Origin: Ktedonobacter racemifer DSM 44963
GTDB lineage: Bacteria; Chloroflexota; Ktedonobacteria; Ktedonobacterales; Ktedonobacteraceae
Length of the DNA: 64,000 nt
Direction: 5' to 3'
Assembly: GCF_000178855.1 (NCBI RefSeq)
Contig: NZ_ADVG01000003.1
Coordinates: 1,364,001 to 1,428,000, forward strand
This document shows, in pieces, positions 7,580 through 16,247 of the stretch. The position numbers were made by a program, and so were the translations under genes. The first letter of the stretch is position 1. Every line of letters begins with the position of its first letter. The notes under the pieces are model-generated. The model saw only the letters and a list, made by a program, of their open reading frames with translations. It was not told the DNA's origin and did not search any database.

Positions 7580-9823
7580 ATGGACTTACAAGATCAAATG
7601 AGTACGCCCCAGCAAGACAACGATGCAGAATCACGGCTCATGCATGAACATGACTGGGCGCTCACTCCTCTGGATATCTCATCAACAGGACAGAATACTC
7701 TCTCTGAGCACACATTCGCAGGCCATACGCATGTTGTTTGCTTTAGTGAGCACGACGCCTCACTCATCACCATGCTCAGCGCATTTCTCGGCAATAGTTT
7801 ACGGACAGGGGACAGCTGCATTGTCGTCGCGACGCCATCCCACCACGAACACCTGGAGAAGCACTTGCAAGCCGTTGGCTTCGATCTGGCTCAGGCCGTG
7901 GCCACTGGGACCTATATCCCTTTAGATGCCGCCACAACCATGGCGCGCTTCCTCGTCGATGGGCAGCCAGATTCGACCCGCTTCATAGAGGTGATTGGAC
8001 CGCTCATCGAACAAGCAACGCAGGGAGGCCGCCGCGTGCGTATCTTTGGGGAAATGGTCGCGCTCTTGTGGGCACAGGGGAAGCAGGCGGCAGCCATTCG
8101 CCTGGAAGAACTCTGGAACGCGTTAGGCCAGAGGTATACCTTTTCCCTTTTCTGCGCGTACCCCCTACAGGACTTTGATGGAAGGAAGCATGAGGCAGCG
8201 TTCACTCACATTTGCCAGTTGCACTCCCATCTCGTTCCCCCTACGAGTTATAGCCAGCTCACTGAACAGGAACGGTTACGGACCTTTACACTGCTGCAAC
8301 AGAAGGCCAACACCTTACAGGTCAAGATCACGGAAAGCCAGGCCGCACAAGAGCGGCTCCGGGCCCTGGCAGCCATTGTGGATTCGTCTGATGACGCCAT
8401 CCTCAGCAAAACTCTCTCAGGCATTATCACCAGTTGGAATAGCGCCGCCCAACGCATCTATGGCTATACGGCCCAAGAAATGATTGGAACGCATGTGACC
8501 CGGCTTTTCCCGCCGGATCAATACGAGGAATTTGAGCAGATCATGGCGAGGATTCGCCTTGGTGAACGGGTAGATCACTTTGAAACCCGGCGTGTACGCA
8601 AAGATGGCCAGGAACTCCTGGTTTCCGTTACGATCTCTCCCATCAAGGATGAAGACGGCGTGATTCATGGTGCCTCGACCATCGCCCGTGATATCACGGA
8701 GCAGCGGCGCTTAGAAGCGAAGTCGCAGCGACTCTTTGCTTCAAATTTGATCGGGATTTTTGTTGCAGATGAGACGGGAAGGCTTCTGGAAACCAATCAA
8801 GCCTTCTTGGATCTGGTGGGCTATACCCAAGATGAGTGGCAGGCAGAAGCGCTCTATGCCATGACGCCCCCCTTTTTTCCGGCTTCGTTCCTTCGCCCAC
8901 TCATTCAGTCTGCACGCGCTGGAGATGGTTCCTCTGACCCGCAGGAAACCATCTTGTTGCATAAAAGTGGGAAGGCTCTCCCGATATTCATGGCCCTGAC
9001 CTGCATCGAGCACACTCAGACCTGTATCGGCTTCGTGCTCGATATCAGTGAACGCAAAGCCTTGGAGCAGCGCAAAGACATCTTCATCGGCATGGCTTCC
9101 CATGAACTCAAAACCCCAGTGACCAGTCTGAAGGGCTTTCTGAGCCTGGTACAACGACTCCTCTCACAACAGGGAATGTCGCAACAGGGAAATGAAAAAA
9201 TACTGCAATATCTTGCCCGCATGGATGCACAAATCGAGAAGTTAACCAAGCTCATCAACGATCTGCTGGATGTTTCTATGATGCAGACAGGACAAATGAT
9301 CTACCGAGAAGAGCAGGTAGACGTGGATACCCTGGTACGAGAGATTGTGGAGGACGTGCAGGAGACGACGCAGACCCATCGATTGCTTGTGCAAGGAGAG
9401 GCTCGAGCCACTGTGTTTGGAGACCCGGATCGCCTGGGGCAAGTGCTGATAAATCTTCTCCAGAATGCTATTAAATATTCGCCCAACGCCAACACCGTTC
9501 TTATCCATTTGGGCACAACTGAGGAGCAGGTGCTGATCCGCGTTCAGGATTTTGGCCTGGGCATTAGCAAAGAACATCACCAGAAAATTTTTGAGCGTTT
9601 CTATCGGGTCACTGATCAAGAGGAGAAAACCTATCCAGGTATGGGGATTGGCCTGTCCATCTCACAAGAAATTGTCAAGCGACATGGAGGACACTTCTGG
9701 GTCGAGAGTGAGCGCAACAAAGGAGCCATCTTTTCTCTAAGCTTGCCCCTTATGCAGCGAGAAAGCCAGGTACTCTCTCAGGAGGAAGAGCGTGAAAGGA
9801 TGAAGCAGCCAAATGCAGAGTAG
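7580..9823 (+). CDS. MEDS-PAS-PAS sensor histidine kinase
   Basis: 747 residues, apparently cytoplasmic (no membrane segment). Residues about 45-215 resemble the MEDS domain (HVVCFSEHDASLITMLSAF...RVRIFGEMVALLW), a RecA-like sensory fold known from DcmR. Two PAS domains follow: about 265-385 (SSDDAILSKTLSGIITSWN, GYTAQEMIG, ARDITEQRR) and about 390-495 (FVADETGRLLETNQAFLDLVGY, DISERKALE). HisKA has the phospho-acceptor His in GMASHELKTPVTSLKGF. HATPase_c shows NLLQNAIKYSP, VQDFGLGIS and GMGIGLSISQEIV. The next gene overlaps by 11 bp and encodes a lone receiver, its probable partner. MEDS and PAS suggest ligand or redox sensing; the ligand is not evident. Confidence 0.92.
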   Translation: MDLQDQMSTPQQDNDAESRLMHEHDWALTPLDISSTGQNTLSEHTFAGHTHVVCFSEHDASLITMLSAFLGNSLRTGDSCIVVATPSHHEHLEKHLQAVGFDLAQAVATGTYIPLDAATTMARFLVDGQPDSTRFIEVIGPLIEQATQGGRRVRIFGEMVALLWAQGKQAAAIRLEELWNALGQRYTFSLFCAYPLQDFDGRKHEAAFTHICQLHSHLVPPTSYSQLTEQERLRTFTLLQQKANTLQVKITESQAAQERLRALAAIVDSSDDAILSKTLSGIITSWNSAAQRIYGYTAQEMIGTHVTRLFPPDQYEEFEQIMARIRLGERVDHFETRRVRKDGQELLVSVTISPIKDEDGVIHGASTIARDITEQRRLEAKSQRLFASNLIGIFVADETGRLLETNQAFLDLVGYTQDEWQAEALYAMTPPFFPASFLRPLIQSARAGDGSSDPQETILLHKSGKALPIFMALTCIEHTQTCIGFVLDISERKALEQRKDIFIGMASHELKTPVTSLKGFLSLVQRLLSQQGMSQQGNEKILQYLARMDAQIEKLTKLINDLLDVSMMQTGQMIYREEQVDVDTLVREIVEDVQETTQTHRLLVQGEARATVFGDPDRLGQVLINLLQNAIKYSPNANTVLIHLGTTEEQVLIRVQDFGLGISKEHHQKIFERFYRVTDQEEKTYPGMGIGLSISQEIVKRHGGHFWVESERNKGAIFSLSLPLMQRESQVLSQEEERERMKQPNAE

Positions 9824-10190
9824 ACAAAGTCAACAGAAAACACTCCTGGTGGTCGATGATGATCTCGACATTCTCGACTTTTTGCACGACCTGCTTTCCA
9901 TGGAGGGCTATCGAGTGCTCGTCACAACGAAGACAGAGACACTGGAGCAATTGCAGCAGGATGCCTTGCCTGACCTCATCCTGCTGGATGTATTTCTCTC
10001 GGGTCGAGATGGACGAGAGGTCACCAGACACCTGAAAAGCCAGGAGGAGACCAGGGCGATCCCTATCATCATGTTTTCTGCTTATCCTAATGTGAAAGCG
10101 ACTGTGCAGGCAGCGGGTGCCGATGCTTTCATCGAAAAACCCTTTGATATGGATATCTTAGTCACAAAAATCGCGCACTTCCTCTGCTAG
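9813..10190 (+). CDS. Single-domain response regulator (CheY-like)
   Basis: 125 residues, receiver domain only: VVDDDLDILDF acidic cluster, phospho-Asp in LILLDVFLSGRDG, Ser in IIMFSAYPN, and Lys in FIEKPFDMDIL. There is no output domain, so it acts by protein contact or as a phosphorelay intermediate. It overlaps the upstream kinase gene, with AAAGGATGAAG before ATG 9813, and is presumably phosphorylated by that kinase. A repeat and a hairpin follow. Confidence 0.9.
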   Translation: MQSRQSQQKTLLVVDDDLDILDFLHDLLSMEGYRVLVTTKTETLEQLQQDALPDLILLDVFLSGRDGREVTRHLKSQEETRAIPIIMFSAYPNVKATVQAAGADAFIEKPFDMDILVTKIAHFLC

Positions 10191-10243
10191 TGACCAGTCG
10201 CGTTGATCCTGCGCTTTCGCTGGCTTCTCTCTCATCGTATTTG

Positions 10244-10291
10244 TCCTCTTTTGCTGCTATACTTGCTCTAGAAGAAAGATTCTGTTTTCCC
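10244..10291 (+). repeat. 48-bp direct repeat, copy 1
   Basis: The block containing GCTATACTTGCTCTAGAAG and AAAGATTCTGTTTTCCC recurs almost unchanged at 10998-11047 in the same orientation. The two copies bracket the minus-strand 148-aa gene. The inner TAGAA/TTCT is a short inverted repeat and TATACT resembles a -10 box. Confidence 0.8.
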
Positions 10292-10293
10292 AA

Positions 10294-10330
10294 GCAGGAG
10301 CAGTAGACGCTTATAGTCTATTGCTCCTGC
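10294..10330. terminator. Hairpin between convergent genes
   Basis: 15-bp stem (GCAGGAGCAGTAGAC with one G-T pair) and a 7-nt loop, between the response regulator (+) and the 148-aa gene (-). It would serve both directions. Confidence 0.7.
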
Positions 10331-10360
10331 TTGCGCATGGTGTTCTATTCTACTAACTTT

Positions 10361-10807
10361 CTATCCGAGGCACCCTTCGCCTTCGATGGTGAAGTTGGCA
10401 GTTTTCTGCGGATCACTCGTGCACTGTAACGTGATGCTCCCATCTATAGAGAAGCCGGGATCATAGTCAAAGGTGAGCGCCTGACCCACCTGTATGTCCT
10501 GCGCAGAGTATACTACCTGGTCTCCATCTTTCACTTCAACGGCATATACAGAGCCGTCTTGAGGAGCAGTAATCTTTACTTCCGCGTGAATATGCGCCCA
10601 GAGCACCGTATATGAGCCGCTTTTAGTAAACGTCCCGTTGACCAATGAAGCTGTATATGTTCCTTTCTGGCATGTGAGAGGCGATGTGGTAAGGTGGTGT
10701 TTCGCTTTGAGCGTTTCTAGTTGCTGAATTTGCTGATCTGTTAAAGACAAGGAAGCTGCTACATCCTGAAGCAAATGGCCAGGATTTGGGGAAGGTTGCA
10801 TTGTCAT
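10361..10807 (-). CDS. Uncharacterised 148-aa protein with Ig-like beta-sandwich character
   Basis: The N-terminal 45 residues are helical and polar (LSLTDQQIQQLETLKAKHHL). The remainder is beta-rich and alternating, with two Cys-containing edges (LTCQKGTYTASLV, LQCTSDPQKTANFTIEGEG), suggesting an Ig-like or carbohydrate-binding-like fold. There is no signal peptide. The start has GGAGAAAAC before ATG. Direct repeats flank the gene on both sides. I do not recognise the family. Confidence 0.6.
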   Translation of the reverse strand: MTMQPSPNPGHLLQDVAASLSLTDQQIQQLETLKAKHHLTTSPLTCQKGTYTASLVNGTFTKSGSYTVLWAHIHAEVKITAPQDGSVYAVEVKDGDQVVYSAQDIQVGQALTFDYDPGFSIDGSITLQCTSDPQKTANFTIEGEGCLG

Positions 10808-10997
10808 GGTTGTTTTCTCCTGTTTGAAGAGTTCAAGTACACTTCTGACAAAAGCACACTATAGAATCCCTACAAGGAGTATACACATATTTCGTGTTAA
10901 TGTAAATAATACATTGTAAAACATTAAGTAGATTTGTTGCATTAAATATGCACAATGGCTGTGTCGCTCAAGATTGCCTCTAATCAGGGGCGAGATT

Positions 10998-11047
10998 ATC
11001 CTTTTTTTCTGCTATACTTTGCTCTAGAAGAAAGATTCTGTTTTCCC
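10998..11047 (+). repeat. 48-bp direct repeat, copy 2, upstream of the AraC gene
   Basis: It matches copy 1 from the pyrimidine-rich start through TCTAGAAGAAAGATTCTG and TTTTCCC, with one extra T in the TATACTTTG part. It ends 24 bp before the araC-type GTG start, so here it may be promoter or operator DNA. Confidence 0.75.
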
Positions 11048-11070
11048 TTTCTCTCAGATGGAGTACGCGT

Positions 11071-11925
11071 GTGGAGAAGAGACGCCAGGGGGCCGGGTTG
11101 GGCTTAGAAGAAAAGACTACTTTCTGGCGTGACCCGGCATTTAATGATCTTGAGCTGTTGCAGGCGACGTATGTGACGCATAGCTTTGCTCCGCATACGC
11201 ATGAGGGCTATGCCATTGGCGTGATTGAGTCGGGGGCCGAGCGCTTTAAGTATCGTGGAAGCTCGCATATCGCTCCGCAGGGCTGGGTGGTCGCTGTCAA
11301 TCCGGGCGAGGTCCATACGGGTGAGGCGGCCATTGAGCGGGGCTGGAGCTATCGCATGTTCTATCCCGATGTCTCGCTAGTCCAGCGGGCGGCCTCGCCG
11401 GACGAGGCACCCACGCTGGATGTCCCTTTCTTCCCCTCGCCTGTAATCCATGATCCTATGCTGGCCGGCATGCTCGCTCAGCTTCACCTGGCGCTGGCGA
11501 GCTCGCCCTCCACCCTGGAGCGGGAGTCCAGGCTGACCTGGACCTTCGCGCACCTGGTGATGCGCCACGCGGATACCCGCCTCATTGAGCGTCCCACCAG
11601 GGGAGGCCGCTCGATTGTTCAGCATGTGCGAACCTATCTTGAAGAGCATGCCACGGAGAATGTCTCGCTGGACCAACTGGCGAGCCTGGTGCAACTCAGC
11701 CCCTTTCACCTGCTGCGCGTCTTTCGCGAGACGGTGGGTCTGCCTCCCCATAGCTATCTCACTCAGCTACGTGTGATGCGTGCCAAGCGCCTTATCGCGT
11801 CCTCGATGCCCCTGGCGGAGGTGGCGGGTGCCGTTGGTTTTAGCGACCAGAGCCATCTGACGCGCCACTTTAAAGCCCTGGTCGGTGTGACGCCGGGGCA
11901 GTATGCGCGTGCCTGCCAGCGATAG
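11071..11925 (+). CDS. AraC-family transcriptional regulator
   Basis: 284 residues. The N-terminal cupin-like ligand domain has HTHEGYAIGVIESG and VVAVNPGEVHTGE. The C-terminal double helix-turn-helix has LDQLASLVQLSPFHLLRVFR and MPLAEVAGAVGFSDQSHLTRHF, ending with the family signature GVTPGQYAR. The GTG start has GGAG 8 nt upstream. It lies 47 bp before azlC on the same strand; AraC-AzlC-AzlD is a recurring arrangement, so this protein probably controls the amino-acid exporter in response to its substrate. Confidence 0.92.
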   Translation: MEKRRQGAGLGLEEKTTFWRDPAFNDLELLQATYVTHSFAPHTHEGYAIGVIESGAERFKYRGSSHIAPQGWVVAVNPGEVHTGEAAIERGWSYRMFYPDVSLVQRAASPDEAPTLDVPFFPSPVIHDPMLAGMLAQLHLALASSPSTLERESRLTWTFAHLVMRHADTRLIERPTRGGRSIVQHVRTYLEEHATENVSLDQLASLVQLSPFHLLRVFRETVGLPPHSYLTQLRVMRAKRLIASSMPLAEVAGAVGFSDQSHLTRHFKALVGVTPGQYARACQR

Positions 11926-11972
11926 CAAGAACGTTCAAGACGGTCTCCCGCCATATGCCCTAGAATAGGGAT

Positions 11973-12782
11973 ATGCAAACATCACGTTCCGAATTTTTCG
12001 CAGGCATCAGAAGTACGCTGCCGATCCTGATGGGCGTACTGCCCTTTGGGCTGATCTATGGCGTCTCAGCGCGTAGCTCTGGCCTCTCGCTGGCTCTGAC
12101 CCAGGCCATGTCATCTATCGTCTTCGCTGGCTCGGCCCAGTTTGTGACGGTCCAGCTGTTAGGCGCAGCTCTGCCAGCGGGCATTATCCTGCTGACCGCC
12201 TGCATCATCAATCTACGCCACGCCCTCTATAGCGCGTCCATCGCGCCCCACCTACGGCGCCTGGGCACAGGCTGGAAGCTGCTCCTGGCCTATCTCCTGG
12301 TCGACGAGGTCTACGCCATCGCTATTACCCGCTTCCAGCAGCGGGATGAGAGTCCTCATAAACACTGGTATTTTCTGGGGGCAGGGTTGACGCTCTGGAG
12401 TATCTGGCAGGCGAGTACCGCGGTGGGGATGCTCCTGGGGGCAAATATTCCCGCAATCTGGTCGCTGGACTTCGCTTTACCGCTGACCTTTATCGCCCTC
12501 GTGGTCCCGGCGCTCAAAGAGCGGGTAGAAGTCATTGTAGCGCTGGTTGCCGGGCTGGTCGCGGTGCTGGCGGCGCATTTACCCCTCAACTCTGGCTTGC
12601 TGGTGGCGACCTTTGCCAGCATCTTGCTTGGCCTCCTGCTTGAGAAAAAGATGAAAAGGAAAGCTCCACTTGAGGAGAGCGTGGAGCAGAGCGAGCATAT
12701 CCCCTCGACCTCTCTGGAGCAGAGCGAGCATATCCCCTCGACCTCTCTGGAGGAGAGAGACGACAAGGAGCTGAAGAGATGA
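11973..12782 (+). CDS. azlC: AzlC-family branched-chain amino-acid exporter, large subunit
   Basis: 269 residues. The AzlC signature near the N-terminus (GVLPFGLIYGVSARSSGLS, then SSIVFAGSAQFVTVQLLGAA) and about six to eight hydrophobic helices identify it. AzlC with AzlD exports branched-chain amino acids and analogues. The C-terminal 45 residues are a charged extension not typical of the family. They contain a perfect tandem duplication of 33 bp (12683-12715 and 12716-12748) encoding EQSEHIPSTSL twice. The stop overlaps the azlD start by 4 bp (ATGA), which shows tight coupling. Confidence 0.92.
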   Translation: MQTSRSEFFAGIRSTLPILMGVLPFGLIYGVSARSSGLSLALTQAMSSIVFAGSAQFVTVQLLGAALPAGIILLTACIINLRHALYSASIAPHLRRLGTGWKLLLAYLLVDEVYAIAITRFQQRDESPHKHWYFLGAGLTLWSIWQASTAVGMLLGANIPAIWSLDFALPLTFIALVVPALKERVEVIVALVAGLVAVLAAHLPLNSGLLVATFASILLGLLLEKKMKRKAPLEESVEQSEHIPSTSLEQSEHIPSTSLEERDDKELKR

Positions 12783-13096
12783 CGATCTGGCTGCTGATTA
12801 TTGGAATTGGTCTTCTGACCTATGGGTTGCGCTTGAGCTTTATCCTGGGCCTGGGACGGGTGGAGATGCCCGCGCTGGCGCTCAGAACCCTGCGCTTCGT
12901 GCCGATAGCGGTGCTCACGGCTATCATTGTACCCCAACTTCTGCTCCCGAGTGGGGCCGTAGATCTCTCTCTGCACAATCCGCGCTGGCTGGCGGGCCTT
13001 CTCGCCGCCCTTATCGCCTGGCGAACGCGCAATGTCTTTCTGACGATTGTGGTGGGAATGCTCGCCCTGTGGGGCCTCCAGGCGCTCTTTGTTTAG
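12779..13096 (+). CDS. azlD: AzlD-family branched-chain amino-acid exporter, small subunit
   Basis: 105 residues, four hydrophobic segments. LLTYGLRLSFILGLGR, ALRTLRFVPIAVLTAIIVPQL and ALIAWRTRNVFLTIVVGM match the AzlD family. The start overlaps azlC and has AAGGAGCTGAAG upstream. The partner AzlC is directly adjacent. Confidence 0.92.
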   Translation: MTIWLLIIGIGLLTYGLRLSFILGLGRVEMPALALRTLRFVPIAVLTAIIVPQLLLPSGAVDLSLHNPRWLAGLLAALIAWRTRNVFLTIVVGMLALWGLQALFV

Positions 13097-13251
13097 CTCT
13101 ACCTTCGAAAAGGTCGCATGTATAACCTATATTGCTTCTCTAGATTTCCTGGGATAATATAAAGTAAAATGCTAGTTTATTACATTTTAGCTTTTTGAGA
13201 CAGTTAAAGCTTGAAAATAGCATCTGCAACAGGAGAAAGGCGCATATTTTT

Positions 13252-14058
13252 GTGAGTACTATCCCGCAAGATCTCACGCCATTGGAGGCGTCGCTGGCCT
13301 ATGATGCTAACAACATCGCTCAATGCAAGCTCTTTAGTCATCTACCTCAAACAATATTTTATGATGACCCTGGCATACTCTGGTATACAACTGGTAGCCC
13401 GATGGATGGCTTTAATGGTGTATTGCAGACACAGCTTGAACCAGAAAGCACTTCTGGTGCTATTGAGCATGTTTATGGCTATTTTCAGCAGCAGCATCTG
13501 CCGTTTCTATGGTTTGTTGGTCCCTCCTCTCGTCCAGCCAATTTAGGACAGATCTTAGAAGAGCATGGTTTGGCGCACGTAGAGACAGAGCCTATTATGG
13601 CCTTAGACCTGCGTAAAATGCACACGGATATCCCGGTATCATCGCGCCTGGTTATCCATCCAGTAACTACACCGGAGCAATTGCTGCAATGGATACGTGT
13701 CTGGCTCTTTGTTTGCCCAGAAGAGCTTATTCAGCAGTGCTTTGCTCTTTATTCAGGCCTAGACTTATATTCTCAAGGTCCGATACGTTTGTATCTTGGA
13801 ACCATTGACGGGGAACCGGTTGCTACTTCCGACTTATTCCTGGGAGAGGAAGCCGCTTCCGTTGGCCATGTTGTGACCTTGTCAGACTATCGAGGTCAGG
13901 GGATTGGCGGTTCAATGACTCTGGCGCCCTTGCAGGAAGCGCAGAAGAGTGGCTATACTACCGGCGTGTTATCGGCATCTCCAATGGGTATCTCCATTTA
14001 TCGCCGCATTGGTTTTCAGGAATGTGGTACATTCAGTGTCTACGGCAAAGAGAGCTAA
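13252..14058 (+). CDS. GNAT-family N-acetyltransferase
   Basis: 268 residues from GTG 13252, chosen for GGAGAAAGG upstream; extending to 13195 adds non-conserved residues. The C-terminal acetyl-CoA site reads VVTLSDYRGQGIGGSMTLAPL, with the R/Q-x-x-G-x-G loop, and then ASPMGISIYRRIGFQECG, the usual GNAT end. The N-terminal half is a divergent GNAT-like or linker region (LPFLWFVGPSSRP). The acceptor substrate is unknown. The gene is monocistronic. Confidence 0.85.
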   Translation: MSTIPQDLTPLEASLAYDANNIAQCKLFSHLPQTIFYDDPGILWYTTGSPMDGFNGVLQTQLEPESTSGAIEHVYGYFQQQHLPFLWFVGPSSRPANLGQILEEHGLAHVETEPIMALDLRKMHTDIPVSSRLVIHPVTTPEQLLQWIRVWLFVCPEELIQQCFALYSGLDLYSQGPIRLYLGTIDGEPVATSDLFLGEEAASVGHVVTLSDYRGQGIGGSMTLAPLQEAQKSGYTTGVLSASPMGISIYRRIGFQECGTFSVYGKES

Positions 14059-14129
14059 ATACAGTTTAGCTCTCTCATACATCGCTGTAAGGGCCTAGAT
14101 GATATAATCAAGGCAAAAAAGACGAGGTT

Positions 14130-14663
14130 ATGCCTTTGAATATTCAGCCGTGGCAAAAGCGTGCGGAGACCAAGGTTTTTGCCGGTTTTCGTCATATTCT
14201 CCGCAGGGCTTATCTCCTTCCCAATGGTGCCGAGGCCGATTTTGAGATTAAACATGAGACTCACGCGGCCTGTGTCCTGGCACTAACCCCACACAACACA
14301 GTGCTCCTGGTACAGCAGTTTCGGCCTGGCCCGGAAGAGATTTTATTGGATCTGCCTGGTGGAGGGGTCGAACCGGGTGAGGATCCCGCGCAGGCGGCTG
14401 CCCGCGAACTGCTGGAGGAAACGGGCTATCGCGGTGAGCTTGAACTGGCGGGAACGTGCTGGCACTGTGCATACTCAACGATGCTCAAGCATAACTTTGT
14501 CGCGCGCAACTGTGTCAAGGTTCAGGAACCGGCGCTCGATGAGCACGAGTTCGTCAGGGTGGTCGAGATGCCTCTGGAGGATTTCAGGCTCCATGTGAGA
14601 AGTGGCAAAATGACGGATGTTGCGGGCGCCTACATGGGCCTGGAGAAGCTACAATTGCTCTGA
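14130..14663 (+). CDS. Nudix hydrolase, ADP-ribose pyrophosphatase-like
   Basis: 177 residues. The Nudix box begins GGGVEPGEDPAQAAARELLE and continues ETG, giving the metal-binding REllEE core. Before it, VLLVQQFRPGPEEILLDLPGG is typical of the ADP-sugar diphosphatase group, in which ADP-ribose or similar nucleotides are hydrolysed to AMP. GAGG precedes ATG 14130. It lies 52 bp upstream of the Gfo/Idh gene, but the two have separate ribosome sites and no obvious shared pathway. Confidence 0.88.
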   Translation: MPLNIQPWQKRAETKVFAGFRHILRRAYLLPNGAEADFEIKHETHAACVLALTPHNTVLLVQQFRPGPEEILLDLPGGGVEPGEDPAQAAARELLEETGYRGELELAGTCWHCAYSTMLKHNFVARNCVKVQEPALDEHEFVRVVEMPLEDFRLHVRSGKMTDVAGAYMGLEKLQLL

Positions 14664-14715
14664 ACTTATGATGATGATGTTTGTTACATTATTTTAGAGA
14701 GGATGGAGACCTGGA

Positions 14716-15753
14716 ATGGCTTTGCGTCTAATTCAAGTTGGCCTGGGAGGAATTGGTGGTCACTGGTTTCGCACGGTTTTGAACTCAAATACAGAGGTCG
14801 AGGTGGTGGCGTGGGTAGAGATTGTAGAGGAGGCATTGCAGCGTGCCATTGAGAAGTGGCCGTTACCGCAGGAGCGCTGTTTCTCCTCATTGGAGGCCGC
14901 TCTAGAAGCGTATGAAGCGGATGCTGTGCTCATCACCGCTAGCCTGGCAGGACATGTGCCAAGCGCCCGGACGGCACTCCTGGCGGGAAAGCATGTCTTG
15001 ATGGAGAAGCCCTTCGCGCCAACCATACAGGAGGCGCGCGAGCTTGTCACATTGGCGCAGGAGCAGCAGCGCATCCTGATGATTAGTCAGAATTATCGCT
15101 TCTTTCCGCGAGCGCTGGCGGCCAGGCAGTATGTGCAAGAGAAGACCCTCGGAGAGCTGGGAACTGTCACTGTCGACTTCCGCCATTATGCCAATAGAGC
15201 ACCTGTAGAAACTAACCGCCATTATCATATCTGGCAGCCCCTGCTGGCGGACATGTCGATTCACCACTTTGACCTGATGCGCTATGTCCTGAAGCAGGAG
15301 CCGGTTAGTATCTCCTGCACAAGCTGGAATCCAGCCTGGAGCCGCTTTGTGGAGCCGCCTGCCGCTGCGGCCACTATTCGTTTTGACGGTGGCGCGGTCG
15401 TCACCTATCGTGGAAGCTGGGTCAGCCCTGGTCAACCAACATCCTGGACTGGCGACTGGCACATGGAGTTTACCGATGGCGAGCTGATCTGGAATGATCG
15501 CAGCGAGATCGGTGGGGTGACGAACAATATTTTTGTGCGCCGCCTCGGCGAAGAGCTGGCCCCAGTCGAGTCACCAGCCCTGGTGCCAACTGACTTCGCG
15601 GGCAGCCTCACTGCCTTTGTCCAGGCGATACGCTTGGGAAGCGAGCCAGGCTCATCGGGAAGAGATAACCTGAAGACCCTGGCCCTCATGTTCGCGGCCA
15701 TCGCATCTGCCGAGCAACAGGGGCTTCCCATTGAAATTGCCAGCCTGCTTTAA
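14716..15753 (+). CDS. Gfo/Idh/MocA-family oxidoreductase
   Basis: 345 residues. The N-terminal Rossmann motif is VGLGGIGGHW. KHVLMEKPFAPT is the family's E-K-P motif, with Lys in NAD(P) binding and catalysis. DMSIHHFDLMRYVL gives the conserved H-x-x-D region of the C-terminal alpha/beta domain. Such enzymes oxidise or reduce sugars, inositols and their derivatives with NAD(P); the substrate here cannot be told. GGAG precedes the ATG. It is followed by a bidirectional hairpin. Confidence 0.9.
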   Translation: MALRLIQVGLGGIGGHWFRTVLNSNTEVEVVAWVEIVEEALQRAIEKWPLPQERCFSSLEAALEAYEADAVLITASLAGHVPSARTALLAGKHVLMEKPFAPTIQEARELVTLAQEQQRILMISQNYRFFPRALAARQYVQEKTLGELGTVTVDFRHYANRAPVETNRHYHIWQPLLADMSIHHFDLMRYVLKQEPVSISCTSWNPAWSRFVEPPAAAATIRFDGGAVVTYRGSWVSPGQPTSWTGDWHMEFTDGELIWNDRSEIGGVTNNIFVRRLGEELAPVESPALVPTDFAGSLTAFVQAIRLGSEPGSSGRDNLKTLALMFAAIASAEQQGLPIEIASLL

Positions 15754-15757
15754 GCTC

Positions 15758-15808
15758 TAGCATAAGAGAAGCGTGTATCCCAGCTGGGAACACGTTTCTC
15801 TTATGCTA
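15758..15808. terminator. Bidirectional hairpin terminator between convergent genes
   Basis: Near-perfect stem of TAGCATAAGAGAA with its complement, closing on CCAGCTGG. It begins 4 bp after the Gfo/Idh stop and overlaps the last codon of the minus-strand MazG-like gene. Confidence 0.75.
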
Positions 15809-16114
15809 AGCCTTAGTCCAGCGCAGCCATTTCTCCTCGATTTCGTGCTCCAGGTCTATGTCGTAGTGCCTGGCGAGCAGGAGCGTCTGGCAGAAGACGT
15901 CGGCGAGCTCTTTACGGAAGTCGGCCTGGATTTCCTCGGGTGACTTGCCCTTGGTGCGGGCCTGGCCCGAGAGCATGAGATAGGCTTGTGTGAGCTCGCC
16001 AACCTCTTCTTGTAGCTTCAAGACAAACCATGTCGTGTCGCGCTCGATATTAAAGCGCTCAGCATAGGTTTGCGAGACGCCCTCTACCGCTGCGGAGAGC
16101 TGTTCTAAGTCCAT
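15806..16114 (-). CDS. MazG-like nucleotide pyrophosphohydrolase
   Basis: 102 residues from ATG 16114, chosen because ACAGGAGCACG lies just upstream; longer readings run into a repeat. The single MazG-type four-helix fold shows the metal-binding pair EEVGELTQAYL and RKELADVFCQTLLLA (E-x-x-E and E-x-x-D). Such small enzymes hydrolyse non-canonical or excess nucleoside triphosphates. It is the third gene of a minus-strand group after DUF402 and HAD. A long palindrome sits between it and the HAD gene. Confidence 0.85.
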   Translation of the reverse strand: MDLEQLSAAVEGVSQTYAERFNIERDTTWFVLKLQEEVGELTQAYLMLSGQARTKGKSPEEIQADFRKELADVFCQTLLLARHYDIDLEHEIEEKWLRWTKA

Positions 16115-16127
16115 ATCGTGCTCCTGT

Positions 16128-16213
16128 CCGACGCTACTAAAGCACGCATCTACATATAATGGAGCGACACACCTCGTGCCATTATATGTAGATGCGTGCT
16201 TTAGTAGCGTCGG
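16128..16213. repeat. Family B palindrome, two-armed copy (35-bp perfect stem)
   Basis: Arms 16128-16162 and 16179-16213 are exact inverse complements with a 16-nt loop. The arm contains CGACGCTACTAAAGCACGC, then ATCTACATATAATGG. It lies between the HAD gene and the ribosome site of the MazG-like gene, so it will be transcribed as a giant hairpin that could attenuate MazG expression. A single arm recurs at 47738-47770. Confidence 0.85.
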
Positions 16214-16247
16214 GATTTTAGTGCAGCTTATCATATCACAGTTACTG

